Below, piece after piece: positions 21,905-33,057 of a stretch of DNA of 64,000 nucleotides. Under the pieces are notes generated by a model, which was not told the origin of the DNA, made no database searches, and worked only from the letters and a program-made list of their open reading frames with translations. The number at the start of each line of letters is the position of its first letter. Within the stretch, counting starts at the first letter, position 1. The translations under genes and the position numbers were made by a program. Source of the stretch: Ilyonectria destructans (Eukaryota; Ascomycota; Sordariomycetes; Hypocreales; Nectriaceae); the NCBI GenBank assembly GCA_020740775.1, contig JAHEWK010000006.1:2232001-2296000 (forward strand), given 5' to 3'.

Positions 21905-24900
21905 TCACCGGGACCCGCTTTGCCCGGTGAATTCCCTTAGTTTGTGGATCAATATCGCCTTTTGTAGGTTTCTGGTTTTCAGGTTTGACGCTGAGCGTTG
22001 CACCCGGTCTAGGGCTACCCGCACTTCGGCCTCTGTGGCCAAGCGCACGCTCGTGTAGTCAGTCAAGTCAGGTTGGGGTTCGTTTTGGTAGCAAATCTGT
22101 TTGAGATATGGGGGGAAGGCTAGTCCGCCCTTGATTGGGTTAGCAACGGTTTGGGCTCCGGGGTGCCTTTCGACGGGGTAACCGGGCATGACGGCTTTGC
22201 TGTAGCCAAGGAGTGGGATTTCACTGGCTTCGCCTTCTTGGAGCCGGTGCTTTCGACTGCGGCGACGTTTCGAGGTTTCGCCTTCTGACCGCTTCGAGCC
22301 GGAGTTGGTAGCTGCTTGATTTTCCGGGTGGGTTGCGTGGTGTGTTTGGCCTTTGAGGTTGGAGCCTTTGCCGTCGCCGCCTTTCCGCGCTTTGGTGTTG
22401 CTGGAGTTGGAGGGTTGGCCGCTCGTTTCGAGGTTTTCGGGCTTTTCTTCGGCGTCTGCGCAGGCCGTCTGTTAACATTGTTGTTCTTCACTGTCTTCTT
22501 GGTCGGGGTGGGAGCTGGGGTCCTCTGTTGCGGAGGAGAAGATTTCTGGCGTTTACCTTTTGACAAGGACATGCGGTCTTCCTCGTCAGTGTCATCCGCA
22601 GATTCTGCGCCGGCAAAGTCATCGGAGGAGTCTGAGGATTCGGGTTCGGGGTCCCCAAGGAGAGGTGCAACCTCCATAACATTTCCCTTGTAGTTGACGG
22701 CCTGGCGAAGGAGTTAGCTAAGATCCAACACTTGTCACGTCCAGACTTACCGTCCGCCGTCTGCCGCCTCGTCCGAGAACCTCTCGGTTGGCCTCAGCTT
22801 CTCTCCGGGCTTCCTCCTCGCGTTCAGCAAGGATCCGATCCCAGACGCTCGAGTTGATAGGCATCGGTTCGTTTTCTTCTTCAGTAGCACGGGCATCTTC
22901 AAAACCAGACTTATCGTTAGCCCAAACTCGAGTATGGGCGAATTGAGCCTCCACTGAGCCTTCATCTGTTGACTTGGGCTCTTCCATCTGTGTCCGATCT
23001 AGGAGATTGGCAACCGAAGCAGAGTCATAATGAATCGCCTTCTTCTGGTAATTTTCGTCAAACAACGCCTGTGCACCATGTTTGAGAATGGATTCCAAGT
23101 CATCGCCAGCTAGGTCATCGTCGTCCATGCTTTCGATCAGAGCATGATCAAGGGCCATCTTCTTTCGGCCAACCTGCATAATCCTCTCCTCCACAGAGTC
23201 TTTGGTCACGATCTGAAAACAGAGAACCTTCTTCTTTTGCCCAATGCGGTGAGCACGAGACAGCGCCTGGATGTCTTGATGTGGATTGAAGTCAGGATCC
23301 AGGATGATGACTGTATCCGCTGTTGCAAGATTGATGCCCACGCCGCCGGCTCGTGTCGAAAGTAGGAATGCAAAAATGGATGAATCGGGCGCATTGAAAG
23401 CATCAATACGTCGTTGCTTCTCCAAACTCCCGATTTGTCCGTCAAGTCGGCGGTACTCAAAACCTAGGCCGGCCAGAAAGTCCTCAATGATCGCTAGCTG
23501 CTGTAGGAACTGACTGAAGATGAGAACTCGATGGCCTCTTTCTTTTAGTTTGGGAAGCATCTTCTCCAACAAGAGTAATTTGGCAGATGCTTCCACGAGG
23601 TTGCGTTGCAGGACGTCGTTGTCGTGATGCTTCTCCTCGATAGCTTCAGAGTACATGAACGGGTGACAGAGGCACTTCCGCAGCTGCATCAAAATGTTGT
23701 TGAGGCTTCCACGTTCCTTCCTGTTCATTGTGGTGTTGGCAAACATGGCTTTGATCAGCTGAGGGTTTTTGGCCATGATACTCTTCGCAAGCTTTTCCTG
23801 AACGCTGGTCATGGTGACGGGGAGAATAATTTGTGACATTGGAGGGAGGAATTTGAGGACGCCAGCTTTGGTTCGTCGGAGGAAGTATGGACGAATCATC
23901 TCGTGCAACTTCGGCAGAGTCTCCTTGTCAAGGACTTCATATTGCTCGTCCAGCTTTGCCGCATTTTGAGTATCGTCGATGAATTGGAGCAAGTTGAAGA
24001 GTTCTCGTTTGTTGTTTTGCAGAGGAGTTCCCGTGAGAAGGAGTCGGAAGGGGATTTTCATGGACCGTAATGCGACGTAGAGGAGATTCTGGTCGTTCTT
24101 CAATCGCTGACCCTCATCCACAACAAGACCTGTCCAGTTGATAGACTTGAAGAGGACCTTTGTGTGAGGATCTGCGGCGGAGTCATATGACATGATGACT
24201 ACATGCGCCTTCATGTCTGGTGAGTTGTCGGGGAACAGTTCATATTTGTAGGCGAGCTCTTGGGGCTCTTTGCCGCCGTGGTAGGTCACAGCTCGCAAAT
24301 CGGGTGCCCACTGCTTGAACTCGCGGCGCCAATTGGGACATGTAGCGTTGGGAACCACGACGAGGAAGGGCCAGCACTAGAATGGGGTTAGTAGAGGGCA
24401 TATCATCGTTCAGAAGGATCGCTTACCTTGGACTGGTCCTGGACCAACGAAGTGACCAAGGCGACAACTTGCACGGTCTTGCCCAGGCCCATTTCGTCAG
24501 CCAAGACAACGCTCCGACCTGAATGGTAATTTCCCAAGAGCCAGTTGACTCCCTCAATCTGATACCCCATGAGCTTGCCTCGCTTGAGCCCCGCTGGCTG
24601 CTCATCAACCTCAACGAACGGTGCTGCTTTGAAGGCTTTGATACGTTCTCGAACTTTGGATGGCGGGTCGTTCTTAAAATATTTCCCTTCAACATACTCG
24701 TAGTAGGCTTCCACAAAGGCGTTGTGGATGGCGGTCATGCTCTCCTTGGGTGGTGAATCCCATACAACATCGTCGTAGCCAAGACCTTGAAACTTGACTA
24801 GGACTTTGCTGACTCTGGACATGTTGGCTAGCTCAGCCTCTCGGGTACTGAAATGTGGAGCAGACTTCTGCATCTTGACGTTGAGTATGATGTCAGCTGT

Positions 24901-27523
24901 GATGAATTCATCTGGGATGGCCTCCTTTTCATCCAGTTTGAGTAGATCGTGTTCCAAGTCCTTTTTCCCGAAGGACACCCGCATGGTGGATGCTGCGACG
25001 CCGTGAACCCAAGCCCCAGGCTTCCATGTGCAGTGAACATAGGATAGGCTTTCCCATTTAACAAGATACTCCTTGTCGTCCTCTTTGACTTTGCTGTAGG
25101 CTGGTCGACGAGTCTTCTCGGTGAGGTCAGGCTCAGAAGGTCGCCAAGCAACGAGACGATGGATCTTGTGCTTCGAAGTGCTGCAATCGTCGCACTGCCA
25201 ATCGATGCAGTAGTCCTTGAGACGTTCTGACTTGAGATCTGTGCCGACATCATGGTTATCTTCGCCCGGCAAGTGTTCAACGTGCCAGCCTCGGCGGCAT
25301 GTGGCACATCGAAAGAGAACAAGATCTGCATTGTTCAAGAGATCAGCGGAAACAGTTGTGGTCGGGTCCACGCCATTATTCTCTTCTCGAATCTTCTCTT
25401 CTTGTCGGGCGGTCTTCTTTTCGGAAAATGGAGTGCAGGCACGGCCTTTGACTTTACAACCTTGGCACATGTCATGTGCTGGAGCGTTGTGATCCTTCTT
25501 TTTGTATACGCCGACGCAGAACTTGCATTGTAGTACGAACTCATCGTCTCCAACCTTTGTGACCATATGATCGCGTGCACTTCGAATGCCAAGGCAATTC
25601 TTGTGATATGACAGGGTGCAGCCCTGACAATGGATAATCTGGCCTCGCTGCCTCGACCCTCCGCAGGTGTGGCAGGTTTCCATGTGCATCGATGAAAACG
25701 CAGAGTCCAGATGTGGTGGCTGAAATACTTCTCTGACAGAGATGACCTTGGGAATCCCAGGCGCCTTGTCATCGACAACATAAAATGAGTCTTCATCCAT
25801 CAATGCATCGTCTTGCATGTTGATCTTGTTTCTGGTGGATCTAACAGACCTCCGAGGTGCTTCAAATTCGATATCGGAGTCAGGAGACTTCTTTTGTCGG
25901 AGTGTCATAGAGTTTTGCGCCCTTGATCGTGCGTGTAGAGTCTGCTGGCGTTTCGATCTCGAGCGTGCTTTGGTTGGGCGCCCCTTGGTCACAATGTCTG
26001 AAGTCACAAGATAGAAATCCCCATCTTCCTCATCTGATGAGGCGGGATGGGGTTCTTGAAGCAGTTCGTCTTGATCTTGACTTTCTGCGTTGTTGGAAAA
26101 TGACATGTTTGTCAAAGTTCGTTGCTTTGGCTGCCGTGTTCTGAGCGTTCGGCTTGAGCCGTCAGGGGGGTTGGGCTTGAGGTCATCGCGCTCGTTGAGT
26201 TCGTCATCGTCATCTGAGATGATAGAAATATTCCCCGAGTTTTGCCTGGTTGATTCTCGAGAGCGAAGTGGACGACTGAGTGCTCGCCGAGGGCGACTTG
26301 GTTCATCGTCGCTATCTTCTTCATCAAGTTCCATGGGGTCCGATGCGACAGATTGTACGTCAGTGTCCCACTCGTCGTCGGAAGCTCGCTTTCGCTTGTC
26401 ACCAGGTCCGGCCATGTCGCCGTCACGTAGCCCTACGCCTTGGCTAAACCGAGCGAAAGCTGCCTTGCCGTTCTCGAGGGCAATAAGCTCGGTAAACAGA
26501 ATCTTGACGCCAAGTTAGTGATATAATGTACCGTCTAGGACGCTGAAGATGAAAGACGTTTGAGATGAAGAAATGAGGGTAACTGGTAGTGTTGATGGTA
26601 GAGATGAGATTGAGGGGTATGCGAGAAATCAGAGGGAGGGTTGCCTTCAATAGGCGGGGCTAGCTGTTTGAATTCGGCAGTGAATAACACGGGCCTGCAT
26701 TAATAACACAGCCATCTGCCCTATAGAGAGTGAGGGAGTGGTAGAATGCGAGGCAGGGTTTTGTCAAACACCGCTCTGCTCACTTCAGCTGAGCTGAATC
26801 TGACAAGCGGTTGAACACGAAGTGACAGGGTGCGCAACCGGTAGGAAAACGAAGATCGTAGGAAACGGAGCATCGTGGAATCGAGTTCAGGGTATAGAGG
26901 AGGCGTGTGTCTACCTACCGGCTCTTCCCTTCCGTCTGTAAACTCGACCAAACACCGTACTTGGCCGTTCTGGGCCGGGAGCTCTTCCGCAATGGCCTCG
27001 ACAATGTTGCTGCGCACTGCGGCGTATTCCTTGAGCCTTTCTCTTGGTATTTTTGGAATGACGATCTCTATTCCGTTGCCATCTGTTTGGGGGTTCTCAT
27101 CGAGTTGTCCATCGCCCTCGGCGGAGCCACTCGAGCTTTCCTGCTCGGCAAGGTCGCCAAGCTTTGCCACTAGGTTGTCGAAAGGTTCATCGATATCCAT
27201 CTCCGTGTACTTGTTATCGCCGTCGAGAGCCTCCGGCGACTCAAAAAACCCATCGTCGCTGTCCATCACTTCCGGCGCATCGGGTCGAGTTTCGAGGGAT
27301 GTCGGCGGGGTCTCGGCGTCGGCGTCGGCGTTCGGTTGCGCGGGAGGATCCAGGAGCTCTAGATCAAGGTCTTCGGTAGGGAGAATGCAAGAATAGACCT
27401 CCTGTCGGGAGTTTGGGTTGAGGGTGGGAGGCAATCCAAGCGATCTTCTGAATGTCGTTTGAAATGATCATTTCTAGTTGGAAACGGAAACGCGACTTGT
27501 TCCTACCCACGCGTTGCATCCAT
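21905..27523 (-). CDS. Mi-2/CHD-type chromatin remodeler with PHD and chromo domains
   Basis: I model six exons: 27507-27523, 26919-27447, 24427-26502, 22751-24376, 22183-22701 and 21905-22129, giving about 1663 residues. In order: an acidic N-terminus (from residue 1); a possible chromo-like strand (RCLVEFTDGREEP, about residue 170); zinc-binding PHD-type Cys/His clusters (CHTCGGSRQRG, about 458, then CKFCVG and CATCRRGWHVEH); a chromo domain (DKEYLVKWESLSYVHCTWKPG, about 658); SNF2 ATPase with Walker A DEMGLGKT (about 851) and DEGQRLKN (about 961); helicase C with SRAHRIGQ (about 1255); and a basic Pro/Lys-rich tail. This fits the Mit1/CHD3 group of SHREC/NuRD-like complexes. The first two joins and the last one are inferred from frame only. 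The last intron has a weak donor (GTTACC); if it is retained, the protein stops at 22120. Confidence 0.8.
26503..26918 (-). other. Putative 416-nt intron in the remodeler gene
   Basis: Bounded by GTAGGT at 26918 and by CACTAACTTGGCGTCAAG ending at 26503. Removing it joins ...DGREEP to ILFTELIALENGKAAFARF in phase 0. The 29 codons before the internal ATG at 26415 read as sensible protein, so that ATG is probably not the start. It is the longest intron in the window. Confidence 0.6.
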
Positions 27524-27726
27524 TAACCAAGCTGTCCGTGGCTGAGAGATCTTGAAATTAGTGGCCAATCAGAGCTCTGGATCTCACTCACCGCCCGCCA
27601 GGGGCCCCTGTAGAGGCTGGCAGAAAAAGTTCGGATAATACTTCGAGAACTTGGCATGGCTTCCACAAGACGCCAATACCATCACATCATACCGTCTCTG
27701 GCTTATTCCCAGGACCACGTTCTGCG
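27524..27726. promoter_or_regulatory. 203-bp divergent promoter, remodeler and MRM1
   Basis: The two start codons (27523 on minus, 27727 on plus) face away from each other with only about 200 bp between them, so both genes must share this region. No TATA box is evident; an ATTGG/CCAAT motif lies near 27566-27570. Confidence 0.55.
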
Positions 27727-29946
27727 ATGCTATACCCGGCACAATTGAGGGTAGTTGCCTTGCGCCGTCCATTTGCGACAACCCTTCACAGCAACCAAAG
27801 TCCTTCCCGAATCCTGGTTCGTGCGTCAAGCCTTTCTGCGATCCACCGAGGAATCCGCACCTCCGAGCGAGTCCAATACGGCGCGCCACGATCTTCCGGA
27901 GACTCGACCGATCGAAACCAACGTGATGGATCTGAAGTAAGGCCAAGGAGGAGCGGTTTTGCGGGTCGGGAGTCCCGGGGTTCGAAACCTGGCGGGAGAT
28001 CAGACGGGAGATCAGGCAGGAGACCCTCCTTCAGTCGAGAACCTCAAGATGAGTTTGCATCAAAGTTTAATGCTCGAGCCGGTTCTGCACCAAGGAGTGG
28101 AGCTTCTTTCGGTCGAGAATCTCGAGATACCTTTGCCTCCACATCTACGTCCAAGGCCATGGACGGTGCCTCCAACTGGCGTCAGCAGCAAAAGCTACGG
28201 AAGAAACTTGCAAAGAAAAAGGAGGAGGAAGATGAGGAGGATGAGGAGTACCGCAGGACCCGCAGAAAGCGATTTACAGACTCTGAGTTCTCTTTCGGCA
28301 AGAAGAGCTTGGTTTACCGACTGAAGTACGGCGATCTTAAAGAAACGGCCTCCAACCTAGACTTGCAAGAACCCGTCCGACCTAGATCGTTCCGCGATGC
28401 CAGGCGTGACAATGCGCGCGATGAGCGAGAAGCAAGCAAAGAGGGTGGCGCTAGTTTGAGTGAGGAACTAAGACGAAGCGAGCGACGAAGCGACAGTGAT
28501 GGGGGATCTCGCGATACATCTTCTCCGTTCCGCTCAAGACAGACTGAGCAGCGAACCGATCGCGATGGGGGGTATCGTGGTTCGTCGGCTCCCATGCGCT
28601 CAAGGCAATTCGAACGACGAAGCGACAGCGATAAGGGACATCGTGATGTAGCTCCCATGCGCGAACGACGAAGTAGCGGCGATGGGGGATTCCGCGACGG
28701 TGCGAGGAGCTCAAGACACACCGAGCGACGAGGTGACGGCGACGAGGAATATCACGACTCGATGCCGATTCGCGGGCGCAAGAAGGAGATGATGCCCATG
28801 ACGATCAAGTACACCACTGCCGCGTCCCAATTCTTATATGGAAGGTCGGTTGTCAAGGCAGCCCTTGAGCAAGGAAGGCGAAAGCTCTACAACCTCTATA
28901 TTTACGGCGGAGAGAACCGAAAAGACTCCAAGGACAACACCATCATGACCCGACTAGCCAAGAAGCACAATATCCCCATCACCATCGTTCCCAACCACGA
29001 GCAACGTATCATGGACAAGATGAGCATGGGTCGACCCCACAACGGCTTTGTGCTTGAAGCATCGCCTCTTCCACAACTCCCAATTAGGGCCTTGGGAAGA
29101 CTGGAAGAAACCACGACTAGATTGGGATTCCACGTTGAACTGGACTTCCAGATGAAGGAGGAGGAGGCCATCAACGGCACCGACACCTTTGTTCGACGAG
29201 CCAACGATGTCATGCCCAAGCCTTTCGTTCTGTTGTTGAATGAGATTCTTGACCCTGGAAACCTGGGAGGCATTCTCCGTACAGCCAGTTATCTTGGCAT
29301 TGATGCCGTCGGTATTACCACTCGCGGCTCCTCGACGCTAACACCCGTCGTCCTCAAGTCGGCGGCTGGTGCGGTGGAAGAGATCTCGTTGTTCACCGTG
29401 GATGACCCCCTCACATTTATGGAGGAGTCCAGCAAGGCAGGATGGAAGACTTTTGCGGCAGTGGCACCGCCGGACAGGAAGCTGGTCCGAAAGCACGGTG
29501 ACAAGTTCATCTCAACAGATGCTATCGAGGCCAAGAGCCCGCTCAATGAGCACCCTTGCATCCTTGTTCTCGGCAATGAGGGACATGGTCTGTCAAAGCC
29601 GCTAAAGATGGCCGCCGATCACGAGTTGTCTGTGCCGCGATTCGTCCAGGGCAGTTGCGTGGACAGTTTGAACGTCAGCGTTGCAGCTGGACTTTTGTGT
29701 CATTCTTTTGTCAAAGAAATCGAGGTTGCGAAGAAGGTTGAGCAGAAGGTCGAGCAAAATGCTGTCTCCGACGAGACGCAGCAGGTCATTGACTTGGTGG
29801 CGAAGTTGGAGATGAAAGACGAAAAGGAAGAGACGCCGCTGTCCGAGGTGGAAGAGGCGACTCAAGAGCAAGAGCCGGAGGAAAGAATCATCGAAAAGAA
29901 GTCAGAGGAGAAGAAGCCGGAGAAGGAGATGGACTTGGGCTTCTAA
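27727..29946 (+). CDS. MRM1: Mitochondrial 21S/16S rRNA 2'-O-ribose methyltransferase
   Basis: Single exon of 739 residues from ATG 27727. The N-terminus has Arg/Ser and few acidic residues (MLYPAQLRVVALRRPFATTL), a mitochondrial presequence type. Residues about 60-345 are low-complexity Arg/Ser/Asp-rich with imperfect repeats of about 20 residues and a Lys/Glu helix near 155-175. From about residue 357 comes the SpoU substrate-binding domain (FLYGRSVVKAALEQGRRKL), then the SPOUT knot: motif 1 NEILDPGNLGGILRTA (about 503), motif 2 LVLGNEGHGLS (about 613) and motif 3 SLNVSVAAGLL (about 648). These motifs bind S-adenosylmethionine in a trefoil knot. Residues 690-739 form an acidic KE-rich tail. 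MRM1/Pet56 methylates a Gly/Gm site in the peptidyl transferase centre of the large mitochondrial rRNA. The protein is much longer than yeast Mrm1 because of the linker. Confidence 0.92.
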   Translation: MLYPAQLRVVALRRPFATTLHSNQSPSRILVRASSLSAIHRGIRTSERVQYGAPRSSGDSTDRNQRDGSEVRPRRSGFAGRESRGSKPGGRSDGRSGRRPSFSREPQDEFASKFNARAGSAPRSGASFGRESRDTFASTSTSKAMDGASNWRQQQKLRKKLAKKKEEEDEEDEEYRRTRRKRFTDSEFSFGKKSLVYRLKYGDLKETASNLDLQEPVRPRSFRDARRDNARDEREASKEGGASLSEELRRSERRSDSDGGSRDTSSPFRSRQTEQRTDRDGGYRGSSAPMRSRQFERRSDSDKGHRDVAPMRERRSSGDGGFRDGARSSRHTERRGDGDEEYHDSMPIRGRKKEMMPMTIKYTTAASQFLYGRSVVKAALEQGRRKLYNLYIYGGENRKDSKDNTIMTRLAKKHNIPITIVPNHEQRIMDKMSMGRPHNGFVLEASPLPQLPIRALGRLEETTTRLGFHVELDFQMKEEEAINGTDTFVRRANDVMPKPFVLLLNEILDPGNLGGILRTASYLGIDAVGITTRGSSTLTPVVLKSAAGAVEEISLFTVDDPLTFMEESSKAGWKTFAAVAPPDRKLVRKHGDKFISTDAIEAKSPLNEHPCILVLGNEGHGLSKPLKMAADHELSVPRFVQGSCVDSLNVSVAAGLLCHSFVKEIEVAKKVEQKVEQNAVSDETQQVIDLVAKLEMKDEKEETPLSEVEEATQEQEPEERIIEKKSEEKKPEKEMDLGF

Positions 29947-30733
29947 ACGACCAAAACCACCTTGTACAACATATCATGACGCCACTACACACCCCTGTAT
30001 TATACCTAGGCACATGTTCATGAGGAATGAGCCACTGACATGTAAACCAAAATCTTGTACAATAGGATGACTATGTATAGATATAGATTTGAGATGAATC
30101 TTACGCACTCGACTTCCCAAACAATGCTGGTTTGATTGCGATTGTGATATGAAGGCGTAGCTGCTGATGAAGCTTGCCTGTTCTAGTGGCGCATGTGCAT
30201 GCGCATGACGTCGTCGGGCTGTCGCCAGGAGACCTAAACTGGAATGACAGCCAATGCATTCATCTCAGATTAGCCGTGTCATTTTTCCCTGATTCAAAAC
30301 CATCTTGCCCAGGTACAAAAGAACCTCACTTTCAAATCTCAGCCAGTTTTGTCGGGTTGTTCTGAGCGTTTCGCAGTACACCAAATCCGACATGCCGGGG
30401 CCTGGTTTCGGGCGTCGCCCAGCCACCCAATTGTTTACCAACGGAGCACGAGCTGCCATGCCACATCAGCAGAGTCAGGCAGCTCCTTGTGCGTCAGACG
30501 ATTCCCCCACCGCCATGATATAAATATCTTCCAGCAGGACGGAACTGCATTTCTTTCCTCCTGGACTAGCTCACCGATTGGACCAGATTCAGCGGTGTAG
30601 AGCGAGTCAGGCCGTCGAGCTGCGAGGTCCCAACTCCCATAGGCCCTGCAGTGCAACATCGCCAGAGCTTCAAGACGACGCTACCCAAAGTCGACCATTT
30701 TCCTGGGCCAAGCCAGGATAGTAGCCCGCAACC
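29947..30733. other. Intergenic region upstream of the cysteine-module gene
   Basis: Holds the MRM1 3' flank and the promoter of the next gene. TATAAATA occurs at 30519-30526, about 208 nt upstream of ATG 30734. No gene is seen. Confidence 0.6.
30519..30526 (+). promoter_or_regulatory. Candidate TATA box of the cysteine-module gene
   Basis: TATAAATA on the plus strand about 208 nt before ATG 30734. Position and sequence fit; there is no other support. Confidence 0.4.
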
Positions 30734-32019
30734 ATGAGGTCGTTTCCGGCTTTCTTCGCGTTCCCCGTGTCCCTCCTCGTGCTTGTATCGCAAGTCGCAG
30801 CCGACAATTCCGCACCAACGGCAATCAAGAAGCTCGCGCCCGACTCCAACGAGAAGCTCCTTGCTGAGCACCTCGCCTTCGCCGCCATCCCCGTGCTCTC
30901 TCCCCGCGACGCAGCCGCAGCCGCCATCTCGTTCCTCGACGAGCAAGGCGAGACCATTGATGGCACTACGCGCTACCGCCCGGCATTTGCCCGCCACTTC
31001 GACGATGCCGAGTACAACGTGCTGCGCCGGGCGGCCGAGGCGCTGACGCTACTGCAACGGAGGGAAGCGTGTCCCGAGGGCACGACCAGCTGCTCCAATA
31101 TCAACGCGTCGAACAAGTGCTGCCAAGAAGGGACGTACTGTGTCTCTGTTGAAGACTCGAGCGTCGGCAATGTCGCCTGCTGCCCCAACCAAGCGTCATG
31201 CGGGGGAGGGGTTGGCGCCTGTCCTTCTGGTGCAACGAGCTGCCCCGAGGAACTTGGTGGTGGATGCTGTATCCCGGGATACGTGTGCGAGGGTGCCGGT
31301 TGTGAGTCGACCCTGAGATATTGGTCCGCCTTGACGTAAATGCTAACGAGGGTGAAGGCGTCCCGAGTGCTTCTGCAACACTCTCCCACACCAGCACCAG
31401 CACGGCGGTCCAGAGCTCTACGCAAGAGCAAGTTGAGACGACGACCACCGAGGAGTCTTCAACTACCACAACCCAAGCTGAGACGACTTCGGACGAAGAG
31501 ACGACTACCGCCGAGACAGCCACCGGGACCATCACAGGGACCGCTACGGGCGGTGCCCCGTTCCGTCCAACCCAAGCCGACACGACGGCCTCAACGAGCG
31601 CCAGCTCCGATACGCAGACCGGCTGTCCCACGGGTTACTACGGCTGTCTAGCAACACACGGGGGCGGCTGCTGCCGCACCGATCGCAACTGCAACACGTA
31701 CGACTGCCCAGCTCCGTCCACCACCCTCGTCTCAGACGGCGTCACCATCGTGCTGCTCGCCACCGACGCTCCCCCGGCCGCCGACGCCACTTCCACCTGC
31801 GCGGACGGCTGGTTCATGTGCGGCACCGACGCGGGCACGGTGGCGGGGTGTTGTCCAAGCGACTACGACTGCGGGACGGCGAGCTGCTTCACCGTTTCGG
31901 CCAGCCGGACGGCCAAGGTGCAAAAGCAATTCCCGGATGCGGATTCGGCGGCCCAGGGAAGTCCACGGGCGTTTCTGGGGGGAGTCCTCGGGGCCCTGTG
32001 CCTCTTGATTGTGGTCTGA
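30734..32019 (+). CDS. GPI-type secreted protein with repeated cysteine modules
   Basis: Two exons, 30734-31301 and 31358-32019; the 56-nt intron has GTGAGT, a GCTAAC branch and GAAG at its end. The product is 409 residues. Residues 1-23 form a signal peptide. A propeptide-like part follows to a QRRE site near residue 112. Four cysteine modules are then visible with the spacing C-x6-C-x7-9-CC-x5-C (then usually x4-C): CPEGTTSC..., CPSGATSCPEELGGGCC, CPTGYYGCLATHGGGCC and CADGWFMC...GCC. The first two lie before and the last two after a Ser/Thr-rich stretch of about 85 residues with TTTTEESS-like runs. The C-terminus is hydrophobic (FLGGVLGALCLLIVV), as for GPI anchoring. I infer a cell-wall or surface protein. 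I do not recognise the module as a named domain, though it is reminiscent of small disulfide-rich wall modules. Confidence 0.8.
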
Positions 32020-32500
32020 GGGGCAAAAATACGTGTTACGACATGTGATAGAGCCTGGATGTTAGATTCAAGTACATAGACAAGGTAAATGTGGGCTGAT
32101 GGAATTAGGATGTGATGGAAGATGTTGAGATGAATTATGTTTGAGAAGACAACGATACCCACGTATCAAAATAATAGATGAAATTGCTTTGGAGGTTGAG
32201 GCTTGAGCAAGAGACGCGCCTGGGCTAGGCTGGACACAGCCAGGCATGGAAATGGACTTAGATAGAGGTCAACAATCATTCAAATCGTCTCCAATATCAC
32301 AAAGAAATCATCGTTCGTCTTGTTGGTTTGGTAAAGACCATTTATTCCTTAACGAACTATCGGCTGCTTTGGCCCACCCCACTCTCCTTGGAGACATGGA
32401 TAGTCCTCTTTTTACAACCTCCATCGTTGTGCTTGATCATCATCGTTCGTCAACATCGTCAAATACAGCCCATGGTCCATCCGTTTCAGGTGTCCATTCT
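32020..32500. other. Convergent intergenic region
   Basis: Holds the 3' flanks of the cysteine-module gene (plus) and the GFA gene (minus). I see nothing else in it. Confidence 0.6.
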
Positions 32501-33057
32501 TTACTCGGGCATGTGGGTGAAGGGCTTAGCCAGGTGCTCCTGGCAGAAGGGGAGCTTGCTAACGGTCCAGATCTCGGTATCCTAGCGGGCAGTGTTAATT
32601 TCTCTACTACAATGCAGAGGATCGCGGGAGATACGCACAGGCTTGAGGTTCTTCTTCAGCTCAGTCTCGAGAGTACCAGCCTTGAGGGCGATGATCTCGG
32701 GGGCGGCATCGGGGTCGTGGGCGATGGGGGAGCCGCACTCGGAGCAGAAGAGACGGTGGACAACCTTTCCGGAGGAGCCCTTGGAGCCGGAGTAGGTCTT
32801 GACGGGGCCGTTGATGGTGAGCTTGTCCTTGAGAACGACAGCGACAAGTGCTGGGGTGTTAGGTTAGCTGAGAGCTCTCCGAAGAGGAAATCCGACAAAC
32901 GCCAGAACCAGGGAGCATCTCTAAATCAGTACGTACAGTAGGTCGAGCCGCTCTGGCGCTGGCAGTCGTCGCAGTGATCGTAGCCGACAAGAAGAGGTTC
33001 CTCCATGTCCACCGTGTAGGTGGTGGCCTTGCAGAGGCAGTGTCCGGAAATAGGCAT
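32501..33057 (-). CDS. GFA (glutathione-dependent formaldehyde-activating)/CENP-V family protein
   Basis: Three exons: 32937-33057, 32639-32850 and 32501-32581, giving 137 residues. Introns are 86 nt (GTACGT...CCCAG) and 57 nt (GTGCGT...GCTAG), both keeping the frame. Zinc ligands of the family are visible: Cys7 and Cys9 (GHCLCKATTY), the CDDCQRQSG motif near residue 30, and the CSECGSPI motif near residue 72. The protein is a single beta-tent fold of family length. Despite the family name, few members have proven formaldehyde-related activity, so the substrate is open. The C-terminus ends LAKPFTHMPE. Confidence 0.88.
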
